64,000 nt of DNA from NVTR01 sp036480115 (GCA_965224795.1 CBDDAE010000002.1:930001-994000); one strand, 5' to 3'. Numbered from the stretch's first letter, positions 1 to 9,283 are shown. The notes: generated by a model from the sequence alone, not told the origin. Program-made: numbers and translations.

Positions 1-1
1 C

Positions 2-358
2 TGGATTCCTTTGTCCCTAGGAGCCGTACGCCCAACTCAGGGCAAAACCCTGGCCGTAATGCAGGTTAATGGTGGGTCGCAAAGTTTTAACACGGTGAAC
101 CATTTGCGCATTCTGGGCCGCTGGATGCGTCTGCTGACCATTCCCAACCAGTCCTCAACCCCCAAAGCGTTTTTGGAATTTGATGATGATGACAGGATGC
201 TCGCGTCATCAAATTACAACCGCATGGTTGATGTAATGGAAGAATTGGTGAAATTTACATACCTGACCCGCGACATTAAGGAATATCTAGTGGATCGCTA
301 CACCGAACGGAATGAAACCGGCGAACAGTTGATAAACCGGGTTAACACAAAATCATGA
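2..358 (+). CDS. arsH: ArsH-type NADPH-dependent FMN reductase, C-terminal part (5' end outside window)
   Basis: The reading frame is open through the left edge, so only about the last 118 of the usual ~230 residues are present. The visible part has the ArsH signature blocks: a WIPLG.VRPTQGKTLAVMQV-like segment, the GGSQSFN stretch, LGRWMR followed by TIPNQSS, and the closing KFT.LTRD...YLVDRY.ER. ArsH proteins are cytosolic flavoproteins that oxidise trivalent organoarsenicals using NADPH/FMN. The stop overlaps the next start (ATGA), indicating an operon with the PLP enzyme and aquaporin downstream. arsR and arsC, if present, would lie to the left of the window. Confidence 0.88.
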   Translation, partial: WIPLSLGAVRPTQGKTLAVMQVNGGSQSFNTVNHLRILGRWMRLLTIPNQSSTPKAFLEFDDDDRMLASSNYNRMVDVMEELVKFTYLTRDIKEYLVDRYTERNETGEQLINRVNTKS

Positions 359-1368
359 ATTCCAAACCGGATCAGTTGCTTGAGGCGCCGGAATTAGCCG
401 ATGTTCAAGACGCCGCGACTGCATTGCATGGTATCATCAATTCAACCCCAATGCTTGAAAACGTTGAAGTTAACAAAGCCCTTTCCGGTCGTCTGTTGAT
501 AAAATCTGAGACCGCTCAGCGCACTGGCGCTTTCAAGTTTCGCGGCGCTTATAACCGAATTCGCCAAATGAATACGGCTGAATTAAAACGCGGTGTTATT
601 GCCTATTCCTCGGGTAATCACGCACAGGCTGTTGCTTTGGCGGCGCGACTTCTTGATACCCATGCGCTGATCGTAATGCCCTCTGACGCCCCGCAATCAA
701 AAATGGACCGGACCCGGGAATTGGGGGCCGACATTATTACCTATGAGCGGACCAGCCAATCACGCGAAGATGTAGCAGAGGCAATCCAAACCAAGCGTCG
801 CCTGATCATGGTGCCCCCCAATGAAGACCGCCGTGTTATGGCCGGAGCTGGGACAGTAGCGCTGGAATTGCATCAGCAAGCGAAAACAGTGGGCGCGGAG
901 ATAAACGCCGTTCTGGTGCCCTGTGGCGGTGGCGGTTTAACCGCAGCAACGGCTATTGTTTTGAACACGCTATCACCCAGGACACAGGTTTTTGCGGTTG
1001 AGCCAGAGACCTTCGACGACACCAAAAGATCGTTTGAAGCCGGGCATAGGTTGCCAAATCCAGCAGGCCGCAAAACCATTTGTGATGCCATCATGACCGA
1101 CCAGCCCGGCAAGTTGACTTTTCCGATCAACCTGAAACGGTTGGCCGGGGTTTTGACGGTTAGCGACGCCGATGTACAAAAGGCAATGTTGTTTGCCTTT
1201 GAACAGTTCAAAATAGTGGTTGAACCCGGCGCAGCCGTGGGGCTTGCGGCTGTATTGGCCGGGAAAATTGAAATTACGGGTAAAAATATTGCTGTGATTG
1301 CCACCGGAGGAAACGTTGATCCGTCGGTATTTTGCAAGGCTCTAACAACCGCATCAATCGAAAAGTAA
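355..1368 (+). CDS. PLP-dependent threonine/serine dehydratase family protein
   Basis: A fold-type II PLP enzyme of 337 residues, the length of a catalytic domain without a C-terminal ACT regulatory domain. The Schiff-base lysine is K61 in GAFKFRGAYN, the SSGNHAQAVA loop follows, and a glycine-rich phosphate cradle (PCGGGGL) lies near residue 190. These match catabolic threonine dehydratase/serine racemase-like enzymes, which deaminate L-Thr/L-Ser to 2-oxo acids. Its start overlaps the arsH stop by four bases and the aquaporin begins 12 bases after its end, so it is embedded in the arsenic operon. The exact substrate cannot be told from sequence. Confidence 0.85.
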   Translation: MNSKPDQLLEAPELADVQDAATALHGIINSTPMLENVEVNKALSGRLLIKSETAQRTGAFKFRGAYNRIRQMNTAELKRGVIAYSSGNHAQAVALAARLLDTHALIVMPSDAPQSKMDRTRELGADIITYERTSQSREDVAEAIQTKRRLIMVPPNEDRRVMAGAGTVALELHQQAKTVGAEINAVLVPCGGGGLTAATAIVLNTLSPRTQVFAVEPETFDDTKRSFEAGHRLPNPAGRKTICDAIMTDQPGKLTFPINLKRLAGVLTVSDADVQKAMLFAFEQFKIVVEPGAAVGLAAVLAGKIEITGKNIAVIATGGNVDPSVFCKALTTASIEK

Positions 1369-1380
1369 CAGGGGAAGACA

Positions 1381-2028
1381 ATGCAACGCAGATTATTTGC
1401 TGAATGGTTGGGAACTTTGTTTTTACTGGCAACCGTGGTTGGCTCCGGCATAATGGCGGAACAATTGGCGGGCGGGAATGTTGCCATTGCCTTGCTTGGC
1501 AACACCATCCCTACAGGTGCAATACTGGTAGTTTTGATCTTGGTATTTGGCCCCATCTCTGGCGCGCATTTAAATCCAGCCGTTACACTTGCCTTTGCCA
1601 TTCGGCGTGAAATTTCTGCCCGTGACGCTACCCTTTATGTGGTTGTTCAAATCATTGGCGCCATTGCCGGGGTTTTCGTCGCCCACCTGATGTTTGAAAA
1701 TCCATTGATAGACCCTTCCACCCATGCCCGAACTGGCCCCAGCCAATGGTTCAGCGAATTTGTCGCCACTTTTGGATTGCTTGCCGCCATTTTTGGCACC
1801 CTCAAAGCCCGCCCCGAGGCCGTCCCCTACGCAGTCGGTCTATATATCACGGCCGCCTATTGGTTCACTGCTTCAACATCATTTGCCAATCCAGCTGTGA
1901 CCATCGCACGATCTTTTTCCAATACTTTTGCAGGCATTGATCCGTCCCATGTGGTAGGGTTTATCGCCGCGCAATTGGTCGCTGCGGTTGTCGCAACGCT
2001 AACGTTTAAATGGCTGCTGAAAGAATGA
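1381..2028 (+). CDS. MIP-family aquaporin, probable arsenite channel (AqpS-like)
   Basis: This 215-residue, very hydrophobic protein carries both pore NPA motifs, at residues 65-67 (HLNPAVT) and 170-172 (FANPAVTIARS), with the six-helix spacing of the MIP family. Aquaglyceroporins next to arsH in rhizobial and related operons (AqpS) let arsenite leave the cell in place of ArsB/Acr3 pumps, and the neighbourhood suggests the same job here. It has an aquaporin-like FANPAVTIARSF second half-pore, so transport of other neutral solutes is possible. A GGGGAAGACA purine-rich stretch serves as RBS. The last four bases overlap the next start (ATGA). Confidence 0.85.
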   Translation: MQRRLFAEWLGTLFLLATVVGSGIMAEQLAGGNVAIALLGNTIPTGAILVVLILVFGPISGAHLNPAVTLAFAIRREISARDATLYVVVQIIGAIAGVFVAHLMFENPLIDPSTHARTGPSQWFSEFVATFGLLAAIFGTLKARPEAVPYAVGLYITAAYWFTASTSFANPAVTIARSFSNTFAGIDPSHVVGFIAAQLVAAVVATLTFKWLLKE

Positions 2029-3206
2029 CCAAGCCCATCAATTTTGATGAAAAGATTGACCGGCGCGAGGTGCCAGCCCTAAAAACCCATCCGATCGTAC
2101 TGGGAAAAGACGGCGAAAACCTGTTCCCTGCTGGTGTTGCTGATATGGATTTCAAAGCGCCTCAGGCCGTCCTAGATGCCATGCGACATCGCTTGGAGCA
2201 CGGCGTTTTTGGCTACGAAACGGTTCCCGAGGGTCTGGTACCGGCGCTGGTTGGCTGGCTGCATTCCCAACATGGTTGGGCCGTAAACCCTGGCCATATT
2301 TTGCGCGCGCCAAACGTATTGAACATCCTCGCTATCGCCGCTTCACTGTTTACTAAGCAAGGCGACGGTATCATCGTGCAACCGCCGGTGTTTTTCGATT
2401 TTTTTGATATCTTGCGGGAAAATGGGCGGCGGCTGGTTTCTAATCCACTGGTATTAGATCAGGGCCGTTATCGGATGGATTTTGATGGGTTGGCGAAACT
2501 GGCGGCAGAACCGCGCACTAAAATGATTTATCTTTGTAATCCTCACAATCCGGTAGGGCGAGTTTGGAACAAAGAAGAGTTGCAAAAACTGGGTGATATC
2601 TGTGCGCAGAACGGTGTTATTGTAGTATCTGACGAAATCCATGGCGATATTACGTTTGACGGCCACCCTTACACCCCATTTGCTAGTCTTGGGCAGCGCT
2701 ATGCTGACAATGCGATCACCTGTTTATCCCCGGCCAAAAGCTTTAACATTGCTTCCTGCTGCTCTGCCTTTACCGTGATTTCCAATAACACCCGACGTGC
2801 TACTTTTCAGGTGGAAAACAGCCGTCTGACTGTTAATAAAAATAACGCCTTTGCCTCCATTGCGATGCAGGCAGCCTATGAACATGGTGCCGGTTGGTTG
2901 AATCAAATGTTGGACTATGTGGCTGGCAATCTGGACCTAGTCAGGAAACGCCTGCAAGACATTCCCGCCATCACACTGATAGAGCCCGAAGGTACCTTCT
3001 TGCTTTGGATTGATTTTAGAATGCTTGGGCTTAGCCCTGACGATCTGACGGCTTTCTTGCGACAGGACGCCTGTTGGGCCGTCACCAGGGGCCCGGCATT
3101 TGGCCCGCAAGGCAAAGGGTTCGCCAGGTTGAACATCGCTTGTACCCGTAAAAACCTGGCCGGTGCTATGGATCAGCTTGCTCTGGCCGTTGCCAAAACA
3201 AGCTAA
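2025..3206 (+). CDS. MalY/PatB-family PLP aminotransferase (cystathionine beta-lyase-like)
   Basis: A 393-residue class I/II aminotransferase-fold protein of the MalY/PatB C-S lyase group. The N-terminal FPAGVADMDFKAP block, the SDEIHGDI segment and the SPAKSFNIA lysine loop are characteristic. The family cleaves C-S bonds in cystathionine, cysteine or related thioethers. The ATG at 2025 was preferred over one 15 bases upstream because it forms an ATGA overlap with the aquaporin stop, implying translational coupling in the arsenic-linked operon. A role in sulfur amino-acid supply during metal stress is inference only. Its end faces the convergent TRAP genes with only five bases between the stops. 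Confidence 0.82.
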   Translation: MTKPINFDEKIDRREVPALKTHPIVLGKDGENLFPAGVADMDFKAPQAVLDAMRHRLEHGVFGYETVPEGLVPALVGWLHSQHGWAVNPGHILRAPNVLNILAIAASLFTKQGDGIIVQPPVFFDFFDILRENGRRLVSNPLVLDQGRYRMDFDGLAKLAAEPRTKMIYLCNPHNPVGRVWNKEELQKLGDICAQNGVIVVSDEIHGDITFDGHPYTPFASLGQRYADNAITCLSPAKSFNIASCCSAFTVISNNTRRATFQVENSRLTVNKNNAFASIAMQAAYEHGAGWLNQMLDYVAGNLDLVRKRLQDIPAITLIEPEGTFLLWIDFRMLGLSPDDLTAFLRQDACWAVTRGPAFGPQGKGFARLNIACTRKNLAGAMDQLALAVAKTS

Positions 3207-3211
3207 CCCAG

Positions 3212-4525
3212 CTAACCCCCTGCCGCGTTCTTCACCGTACTGGGCAACCATGTCGCCAGTTGCGGAAACGCGATCATGATGAATACCATACCCACCATGA
3301 TGGCAAACAATGGCAGCGCGGTTTTGGCGATGTAACCCATCGGATGTTTTGTAATGCCCTGCATCACAAACAGATTGAACCCGATCGGTGGCGTGATCTG
3401 CGCCATTTCCACGACCACAACGATGAAAATTCCAAACCAGATCAAATCGATCCCAGCCTGGCTCACCATCGGTTCCACAATAGCCATGGTCAGCACCACT
3501 GACGAAATCCCGTCCAAAAACATGCCCAAGATGATATAAAACACCATCAACGCCATCAGCAGCGAAAACTTAGACAATTCCAGCCCACCGATATATTCCG
3601 CCAAGGCGCGCGGCAACCCGGTAAAGCCCATTGCCAGAGTTAACGCCGTCGCCCCCATCAGGATCAGCGCAATCATGGCTGACGTGCGGGTCGCGCCCAA
3701 CAGGCTGTCGACAAAGGCTTTCCATGTCAGCGAACGCTGTGCGCCTGCCAAAAGCAGCGAACCTACGACACCAATGGCCGCCGCCTCAGTCGCTGTTGCC
3801 CAGCCGCCATACATCGACCCGATCACCACCAGTATCAACAGAATAATCGGGATCAGAAACCGCGATTCCTTCACCTTTTCCATGAATGCCATTTCATCGG
3901 CAATCTTGGGCACTTCGTCGCGTTTGACAAACGACCAGCCAGCCACATAGGCCATGAACAATGACGCCAGCAAAATGCCCGGCAGAATACCCGCCATGAA
4001 CAGCTTGGTGATGGATTGCTCCACCGTTACCCCGTACACAATCAGCGTCAGCGACGGCGGGATCATCAGCCCCAAAGTGGCCGCCCCGGTCAGCGTGCCG
4101 ATGATCATATATTCCGGATAACCCCGGCTGCGCAGTTCCGGAATAGACATCTTGCCAACCGTGGTCAGCGTCGCCGCAGATGAACCGGAAACAGCCGCAA
4201 ATATCGTACAGCCTACGATGTTGATATGCACCAATCCGCCCGGCAATTTCGCCATCCACGGGGCCAACCCGCGAAACATGTCAGACGATAATCGACTTCG
4301 AAATAGTATTTCACCCATCCAGATGAACAGTGGCAATGCCGTCAATGTCCAACTGGAACTTGACGTCCAGATGCGCGTAAGCATCGCGTCCCCGGCTGGG
4401 CGTGTAGTGAACATTTCCAGACCAAGATAGGCCACACCAAACAGCGCCAACCCTACCCAAACCCCGGTACCCAGCAAGAAAAACAAGGCACCCATAAATA
4501 TTGTGACAAGTACAAAATCTTCCAT
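3212..4525 (-). CDS. dctM: TRAP transporter large permease subunit (DctM)
   Basis: A 437-residue polytopic membrane protein with the DctM signatures: an N-terminal LFFLLGTGVWVG helix, the SGSSAATLTTVG hairpin near residue 113, the GAATLGLMIPPS block and the closing ITPPIGFNLFV motif. It forms the sodium-driven translocation channel of a tripartite ATP-independent transporter. The gene follows dctQ by five bases and is the last gene of dctP-dctQ-dctM, read leftward. The imported compound is probably an organic acid or amino-acid-like substrate of the oxidoreductase and ThDP enzyme encoded upstream. That assignment rests on context. Confidence 0.92.
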   Translation of the reverse strand: MEDFVLVTIFMGALFFLLGTGVWVGLALFGVAYLGLEMFTTRPAGDAMLTRIWTSSSSWTLTALPLFIWMGEILFRSRLSSDMFRGLAPWMAKLPGGLVHINIVGCTIFAAVSGSSAATLTTVGKMSIPELRSRGYPEYMIIGTLTGAATLGLMIPPSLTLIVYGVTVEQSITKLFMAGILPGILLASLFMAYVAGWSFVKRDEVPKIADEMAFMEKVKESRFLIPIILLILVVIGSMYGGWATATEAAAIGVVGSLLLAGAQRSLTWKAFVDSLLGATRTSAMIALILMGATALTLAMGFTGLPRALAEYIGGLELSKFSLLMALMVFYIILGMFLDGISSVVLTMAIVEPMVSQAGIDLIWFGIFIVVVVEMAQITPPIGFNLFVMQGITKHPMGYIAKTALPLFAIMVGMVFIMIAFPQLATWLPSTVKNAAGG

Positions 4526-4530
4526 GGCCG

Positions 4531-5061
4531 TTACTCCACGTTCGCATCAAGGGCTTCTTCGTCGATCCGGTGATTGCCGGTCAGGAAAAGCGCAACAAGA
4601 TGGTCAATAAAGGCGATGGCAAAAATCACGGTGCCAATGCACATGAATGTCTGTGGTATCCAGATCGGCCAAGCGTCTTGTCCCTGACTGATATCGTTGA
4701 AACGGTAGGATTCCTGGGTGGATTTGATCGCGTAATAAGCAAAGAAAACCGCCAGATAGCTGCCAACGGCGAAGCACCAGATTTCTCCGTATTTGCGAAA
4801 CCGGCCCAGCACATTCAACAGCAGGCTGACCCGGATATGATTGCCCCGGTTCAACGCATAAGGCAGTGCCAGAAATGAAGACGCTGCCATCGCGTATCCG
4901 GTAAAATCAGGGGCACCTGTCAGAACCGACCCGGTCCAGCGGGCTACCATTTGTGACACGATCAACAACAATATCAGTATTAAAAACAGCGATGCCGTAA
5001 TCCCGGACGCTAAATACAGCCTGTCCAGTGTTGGGCGCAAAATTTTGGCCACAGCCTGCAT
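4531..5061 (-). CDS. dctQ: TRAP transporter small permease subunit (DctQ)
   Basis: A small membrane protein of 176 residues with about four hydrophobic segments and the DctQ-like GYAMAASSFLALPYALNRG.HIRV block, which is the family signature around helix 2-3. The start at 5061 is chosen because a strong GGAGGGGG ribosome-binding site ends four bases before it; the in-frame ATG 15 bases upstream lies within that site. It partners DctM in the membrane. It sits between dctP and dctM with short gaps, as in standard TRAP operons. Confidence 0.9.
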   Translation of the reverse strand: MQAVAKILRPTLDRLYLASGITASLFLILILLLIVSQMVARWTGSVLTGAPDFTGYAMAASSFLALPYALNRGNHIRVSLLLNVLGRFRKYGEIWCFAVGSYLAVFFAYYAIKSTQESYRFNDISQGQDAWPIWIPQTFMCIGTVIFAIAFIDHLVALFLTGNHRIDEEALDANVE

Positions 5062-5130
5062 TGGTCCCCCTCCCATTTTAGTTGTTGTGCCCCCGCCGAA
5101 AAACCGCCGGGGGCCATATTCTGATTTGGC

Positions 5131-6117
5131 TTAGTTCGCGTTGTAAGCGTCGATGATCGCCTGACCGGCGTCACCGGTTGCTTCCAGCCATTCGGCGGTC
5201 ATGATATCACCAAATGCTTTCAGCTCGCCCTGCAAGACGTCGCCTGCTGGTCCAACGCTCATACCGTTCGCCGCCAGTTGGTTAAGTGTAAATCCAGTGT
5301 ACTGGATCGAACGCCAATCGCCCGCATATTCAGCAACGATTGAGCAACCGCTGACAACGTTTTGCGTGGCTGTATCCAGACCATTCCAGGCATCCAGATT
5401 GACTAGCATATAGTTGCGCGGCAACCAGGCCTGCACATCATAGAAATGTGTCAGGCTTTCCCAAACCTTGCGATCATACCCGGTTGAACCCGATGAAATC
5501 ATCGATTCTGCAACACCCGTGGCAAATGCCTGACTAATCTCAGCTGCTTCAATCTGTACCGGCAACATGCCAGCAAGCTCTGCAAGACGCGCGGTGGCGC
5601 TGTTATACGAACGGAACTTAACACCAGCCATATCAGCGACAGAGTTCACTTCTTTCTTGAAGTACAACCCTTGCGACGGCCACGGCACCGAATAAAGCAA
5701 ATGCAGGTTCTGCGCGTTCAGCACCTCGGTCAACGGCCCCTTAGCCGCATCCCACAGCTTTTCGGAATCCTCAAACGATGTCGCCAGGAACGGAATTGAA
5801 TCAAAACCAAACAATGCGTCTTCGTTCTGGTGTCCGGAAAGCAGACGCTCACCAATATTCACCTGACCAGTCTGCACAGCGCGTTTGATCTCACCGCCCG
5901 CAAACAGCGATCCACCCGGATGGGTCTGAAGCGTCAGATCACCACCAGTACCAGCGGTCACACAGGCTGCAAATTCAAGCCCAACCGCCGAATGGAAATT
6001 GGTCGCGGAATAGGCCATCGGCAGGTCCCAGGTTTCTGCGAATGCAGCCGATGCACCCAGCACCAAACCTGCGCTCACTGAAAGTGTGGCCGCCATTTTT
6101 GTGATCGTTTTCGTCAT
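5131..6117 (-). CDS. dctP: TRAP transporter periplasmic solute-binding subunit (DctP)
   Basis: A 328-residue secreted protein with a clear N-terminal signal (basic MTKTITK, hydrophobic core, cleavage near ASAAFAETW). The mature part has the DctP fold features: an R.YNSATARLAELAGMLPVQIEAAE block where the conserved arginine contacts a carboxylate ligand, and a C-terminal helical region. A GGGAGGA ribosome-binding site precedes the ATG. It delivers the substrate to DctQM. The ligand cannot be deduced, although the nearby amino-acid oxidase-like and racemase-like genes make an amino- or oxo-acid plausible. Confidence 0.92.
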   Translation of the reverse strand: MTKTITKMAATLSVSAGLVLGASAAFAETWDLPMAYSATNFHSAVGLEFAACVTAGTGGDLTLQTHPGGSLFAGGEIKRAVQTGQVNIGERLLSGHQNEDALFGFDSIPFLATSFEDSEKLWDAAKGPLTEVLNAQNLHLLYSVPWPSQGLYFKKEVNSVADMAGVKFRSYNSATARLAELAGMLPVQIEAAEISQAFATGVAESMISSGSTGYDRKVWESLTHFYDVQAWLPRNYMLVNLDAWNGLDTATQNVVSGCSIVAEYAGDWRSIQYTGFTLNQLAANGMSVGPAGDVLQGELKAFGDIMTAEWLEATGDAGQAIIDAYNAN

Positions 6118-6144
6118 TTTAATCCTCCCTTAGGATTTGGTTTC

Positions 6145-7396
6145 TTAGTTAAATCTCCCCGGATCATACGCAGACAGGTCCATGTTCGTCCCCCCCCGCG
6201 TAATCAAATCCGAGATCAGTCGGCCCGTTTTTGGGCCACCAGTCAAGCCAATATGATGATGACCAAAACCAGCGTAGACTCCGGTGCCTGCAATTTCGCC
6301 AATCAGCGGCAGGCTATCGGACGGTGCCGGGCGGTGGCCCAGCCACTCCTCGGCTTCAGTAAACTGAAGCGTCGGAAAATTCAAAAGAACCTGTTTGCGC
6401 AGCAATTCCAGCGGCGCTTTGGACGGCCCGGCATCCAACCCGCCAAACTCCACCACACCAGCGCATCGCAACCCATCCTCCATCGGTGTGGCCACGAACT
6501 TCCCGGTCGCAATCATATAGGGCGAGCGCAGTTTGATCGACGGATCCTTGAATACAATATGATAGCCCCGCTCGCTCTCCAGCGGAACCTTCAGACCAAG
6601 TTTCTTAGCCAGCGACTTTGACCAGACACCAGTAGCCAACACAGCGTTTTCACAGGCAATCCTACCCTGATCCGTCAAAACGGCCGTTATTTTGTTGTCC
6701 GAAATTTCAACATCCGTCACCTCAGCCCGCCGCACCTCACCACCCTCAGCCTGCAACACCTGCGCCAAAGCCTGCACATACCGCCCGGGCGCGCGGATAA
6801 AAGCGTGATCCTTCATCACGGCCAACAGACCAACGGTATCGCCAAAATGCGGCTCATATTCACGCACCCCGTCACCCTCGATCACCTCGGGCACAAACCC
6901 GGCCTCACGCCGCAATCCCAGCGTAAAAGCATCCGCTTCAAACGCCGCACGATCCTTGTAGGCAAAACAATAATCCGCGTCCGTAATCCAATCCTTCAGC
7001 CGACGTTCCGCGCACCAGCGATTTGTGCTGCTCGACACTATCCGCCACAATCGGCACCAGCCCCTTGGAAATGCGGCGGGTATCTTTTTCATTGGCGTGG
7101 CTCAGATATTTCATCAGCCACGGCATCAGTTTCGGCAAATAGGACCAGCGCAAAAACAGCGGAAAATTCGCGTCCATCAGCATTTTCGGCGCTTTGGCGA
7201 TCATCCCCGGCGCCGTCACCGGGCATACCCCGCAGGCAGCCAGTATACCGGCATTGCCGTAGGATGTGCCCATCCCCGGCTCGCCCTTATCCACCACGAC
7301 CACGTCTTTGCCAGACCGCCGCAGCCAGATCGCAGTAGACAGGCCAACGATACCAGCGCCGATCACAACCACCGTGTTTTTAGCCGTTTCGGTCAT
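6145..7396 (-). pseudogene. FAD-dependent D-amino-acid dehydrogenase-like oxidoreductase, frameshifted
   Basis: Two adjacent frames together make one DadA/DAO-family protein of about 417 residues. The N-terminal part has the Rossmann dinucleotide motif VVVIGAGIVGLSTAIWL and reads through to about 7000. The remainder continues in another frame from the equivalent of DWITDADYCFAYKDRAAFEAD to the FAD-closing GFGHHHIGLTGGPKTGR block. Removing a single G from the GG at about 6993-6994 (minus strand GAAGGATTGG) restores one continuous protein. The family oxidises amino acids or amines with FAD. It lies one base after the ThDP-enzyme gene and before dctP. A sequencing or assembly error is as likely as a true inactivating mutation, because both halves look well conserved. 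Confidence 0.8.
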
Positions 7397-7397
7397 C

Positions 7398-9077
7398 TCA
7401 GCCCATCCACCGACGCACAGGCGCGTTGGTTTCTTCCAATGCCTGCGAAATCACATCAATCAATGTCGGGCCGTCATGGTCAACCGCTTCTTTCAACACC
7501 GCTTCCAGATCATCCGGGTTTTCCACCCGCCAGGATTTCACGCCGTAAGCCGTCGCAATGGCTGCATGATCCGTGCGGTTGAAATCAACATTGTAATAGC
7601 GTTTGTCCTTGTCAGCGAACTGACTGGCCTTGATCCAGCCGAAATTTGAGTTGGAAAATACGATATAGGTGATGGGTGCGCGGCACCGGACAACGGTTTC
7701 CAATTCGCCACAGGTAAAGCCAAATGATCCATCCCCCATCATCGCCACCACCTTGGATGTGGGCCGCCCAAACCAGGCCCCCAGCGCCGCCGACAGCGAA
7801 TATCCCAAAGCCCCATGCGCCCGGTTGGTAATATAATAACGGCCCGCCAGCGGCTGCTGGTAATACGCGTTGAAATACGGGCAACTGGTGCCCGGATCCG
7901 ACAGGATGGTGGCATCCTCAGGCAGCACCTTCATCATCGCCGCAATCACCCGTTCCGGACGGATCGGCGTTTCGGTGCTGGCCGCGAACTTTTCAAAAAT
8001 CTCAAATTTACGTTTCTTGATATCGGCAATCGCCACCGCACCGCCAAAGGTATCCGCCCCCTGACCCCGCCCATCCAGCACCGCATTCACCGCCGCCAGC
8101 GACAGCCGCAGATCACCAACCACCCCAACTTCGGTCGGATAAATCGCGCCGATCACCATCGGGTCGCTATCAAAATGCACCACCCGTATACCCGGTTTAG
8201 GCGCTTCCCAGCGCGACGTGGTGGTTGATCCCGCGCGAAATCCCATGAAGACCACCAGATCAGCGCCCTCCATCATCTCCCATGTCTCATCAGTACCGCC
8301 GTTTGACCCGACAACCCCCAGACATTGTGGATTGGTTTCCGCCAGTGACCCCTGCCCTGAAATAGATGTCGCAACCGGAATATCCATTCGGGTGGCCAAG
8401 CGGTTCAACTCCTCCATCGCACCGGCAATCACCACGCCACCACCACAGATGATCAGCGGGTTCTTGGCCGACATGATCGCCTCAACCGCCGCCTCAGCCG
8501 CCCCCGGTTCCGGACCAACGCGGTAAGCCGGGTAATTCGAATGCGCCGGATCAGCCCAGATATCAGATGGATCGACCTCGTCATACTGAACATCATAGGG
8601 CAGCCCCAGATGCGCCGCCCCCGGCCGCCCGGTTGTCATCGCCCGGAACGCCGTTCTGACCATGCGCGGAATATGCGCGGCCTGCTTGATTACGGTGTTC
8701 CATTTGGTAAGCGGGCGCATCAGCGCCTCCTGATCGACCTCGGTCAGCGGGTATTTCCCAGAAGACCCCACCGAAATGTCCGTAGTGATGCCTAAAACAG
8801 CATAGCTGCTTTCGCTGGCCTCGATCAGCCCCGGCAGAATATAGGTGGCCCCACCACCTGACGGCCCCTCGGCCACACCAACCCGTCCCGTCACCCGAGA
8901 ATACCCATCCGCCATATAGGTTGCGCAGCGCTCGTCGCGGGTCAAAATGTGGGTGATGTTGTGGTCAAGCCCATGCATCGCGTCATAAAATGGCAACGTT
9001 GTGTCACCGCACAACCCGAATATGTGCTGGACGCCGTGCTCCTCAAGGCTTCTTACCATCGCCTCTGCGCCATTCAT
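7398..9077 (-). CDS. Thiamine-diphosphate-dependent enzyme, acetolactate-synthase family
   Basis: A 559-residue three-domain ThDP enzyme. The N-terminal Pyr domain has GLCGDTTLPFYDAM and the cofactor-activating Glu in TRDERCATYMADGYSR. The central domain has IICGGGVVIAGA. The C-terminal PP domain has MGDGSFGFTCGELETVVR and SNSNFGWIK, fitting the metal/diphosphate motif. It resembles the acetolactate synthase/glyoxylate carboligase/sulfoacetaldehyde acetyltransferase superfamily, but the specific reaction is not recognisable. The ATG at 9077 matches the usual family N-terminus. A TTG 12 bases upstream, closer to a G-rich run, is an alternative. A probable GntR operator lies about 70 bases upstream, and the oxidoreductase gene follows by one base. 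Confidence 0.85.
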   Translation of the reverse strand: MNGAEAMVRSLEEHGVQHIFGLCGDTTLPFYDAMHGLDHNITHILTRDERCATYMADGYSRVTGRVGVAEGPSGGGATYILPGLIEASESSYAVLGITTDISVGSSGKYPLTEVDQEALMRPLTKWNTVIKQAAHIPRMVRTAFRAMTTGRPGAAHLGLPYDVQYDEVDPSDIWADPAHSNYPAYRVGPEPGAAEAAVEAIMSAKNPLIICGGGVVIAGAMEELNRLATRMDIPVATSISGQGSLAETNPQCLGVVGSNGGTDETWEMMEGADLVVFMGFRAGSTTTSRWEAPKPGIRVVHFDSDPMVIGAIYPTEVGVVGDLRLSLAAVNAVLDGRGQGADTFGGAVAIADIKKRKFEIFEKFAASTETPIRPERVIAAMMKVLPEDATILSDPGTSCPYFNAYYQQPLAGRYYITNRAHGALGYSLSAALGAWFGRPTSKVVAMMGDGSFGFTCGELETVVRCRAPITYIVFSNSNFGWIKASQFADKDKRYYNVDFNRTDHAAIATAYGVKSWRVENPDDLEAVLKEAVDHDGPTLIDVISQALEETNAPVRRWMG

Positions 9078-9145
9078 TTTGTTTGTCAATGATCCCCCCG
9101 TCGCACGGTACTGCAGAAAGTTTGATTCTCTAATTGCATTTCTAA

Positions 9146-9157
9146 TTGTATACAGCA
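9146..9157. promoter_or_regulatory. Probable GntR operator upstream of the ThDP-enzyme operon
   Basis: TTGTATACAGCA contains the palindromic core TGTATACA and fits the FadR-subfamily pattern TNGTN(0-3)ACNA. Its core TGTATACAG recurs upstream of the racemase-family gene at nearly the same distance from the start codon (about 70 bases in both cases). The divergently transcribed gntR lies next to it. Confidence 0.5.
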
Positions 9158-9231
9158 GTTTCGACAAAGATGAAGGCAATTTTGTTGCAGCTTTCGTTTG
9201 GCGCCGCTATTAGTGATATTCAGAAATTAGT

Positions 9232-9273
9232 CCGATGGAATTCCGATGGAATTCCGACGGTTTTCCGATAGGG
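9232..9273. repeat. Four tandem 11-bp repeats in the gntR leader
   Basis: The unit CCGATGGAATT is repeated twice exactly (9232-9242, 9243-9253), then once diverged (CCGACGGTTTT, 9254-9264) and once partially (CCGATAGGG, to 9273). The array ends 10 bases before the gntR ATG. The last copy also supplies the AGGG ribosome-binding site. An 11-bp period is close to one helical turn, so phased protein binding is possible. Confidence 0.75.
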
Positions 9274-9283
9274 TAAAACGGCA

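Noticed and set aside
873..1601. Long minus-strand frame (242 codons) opposite the PLP dehydratase and aquaporin genes
   Set aside because: It mirrors two well-supported genes on the plus strand, has low-complexity composition and no family motifs.
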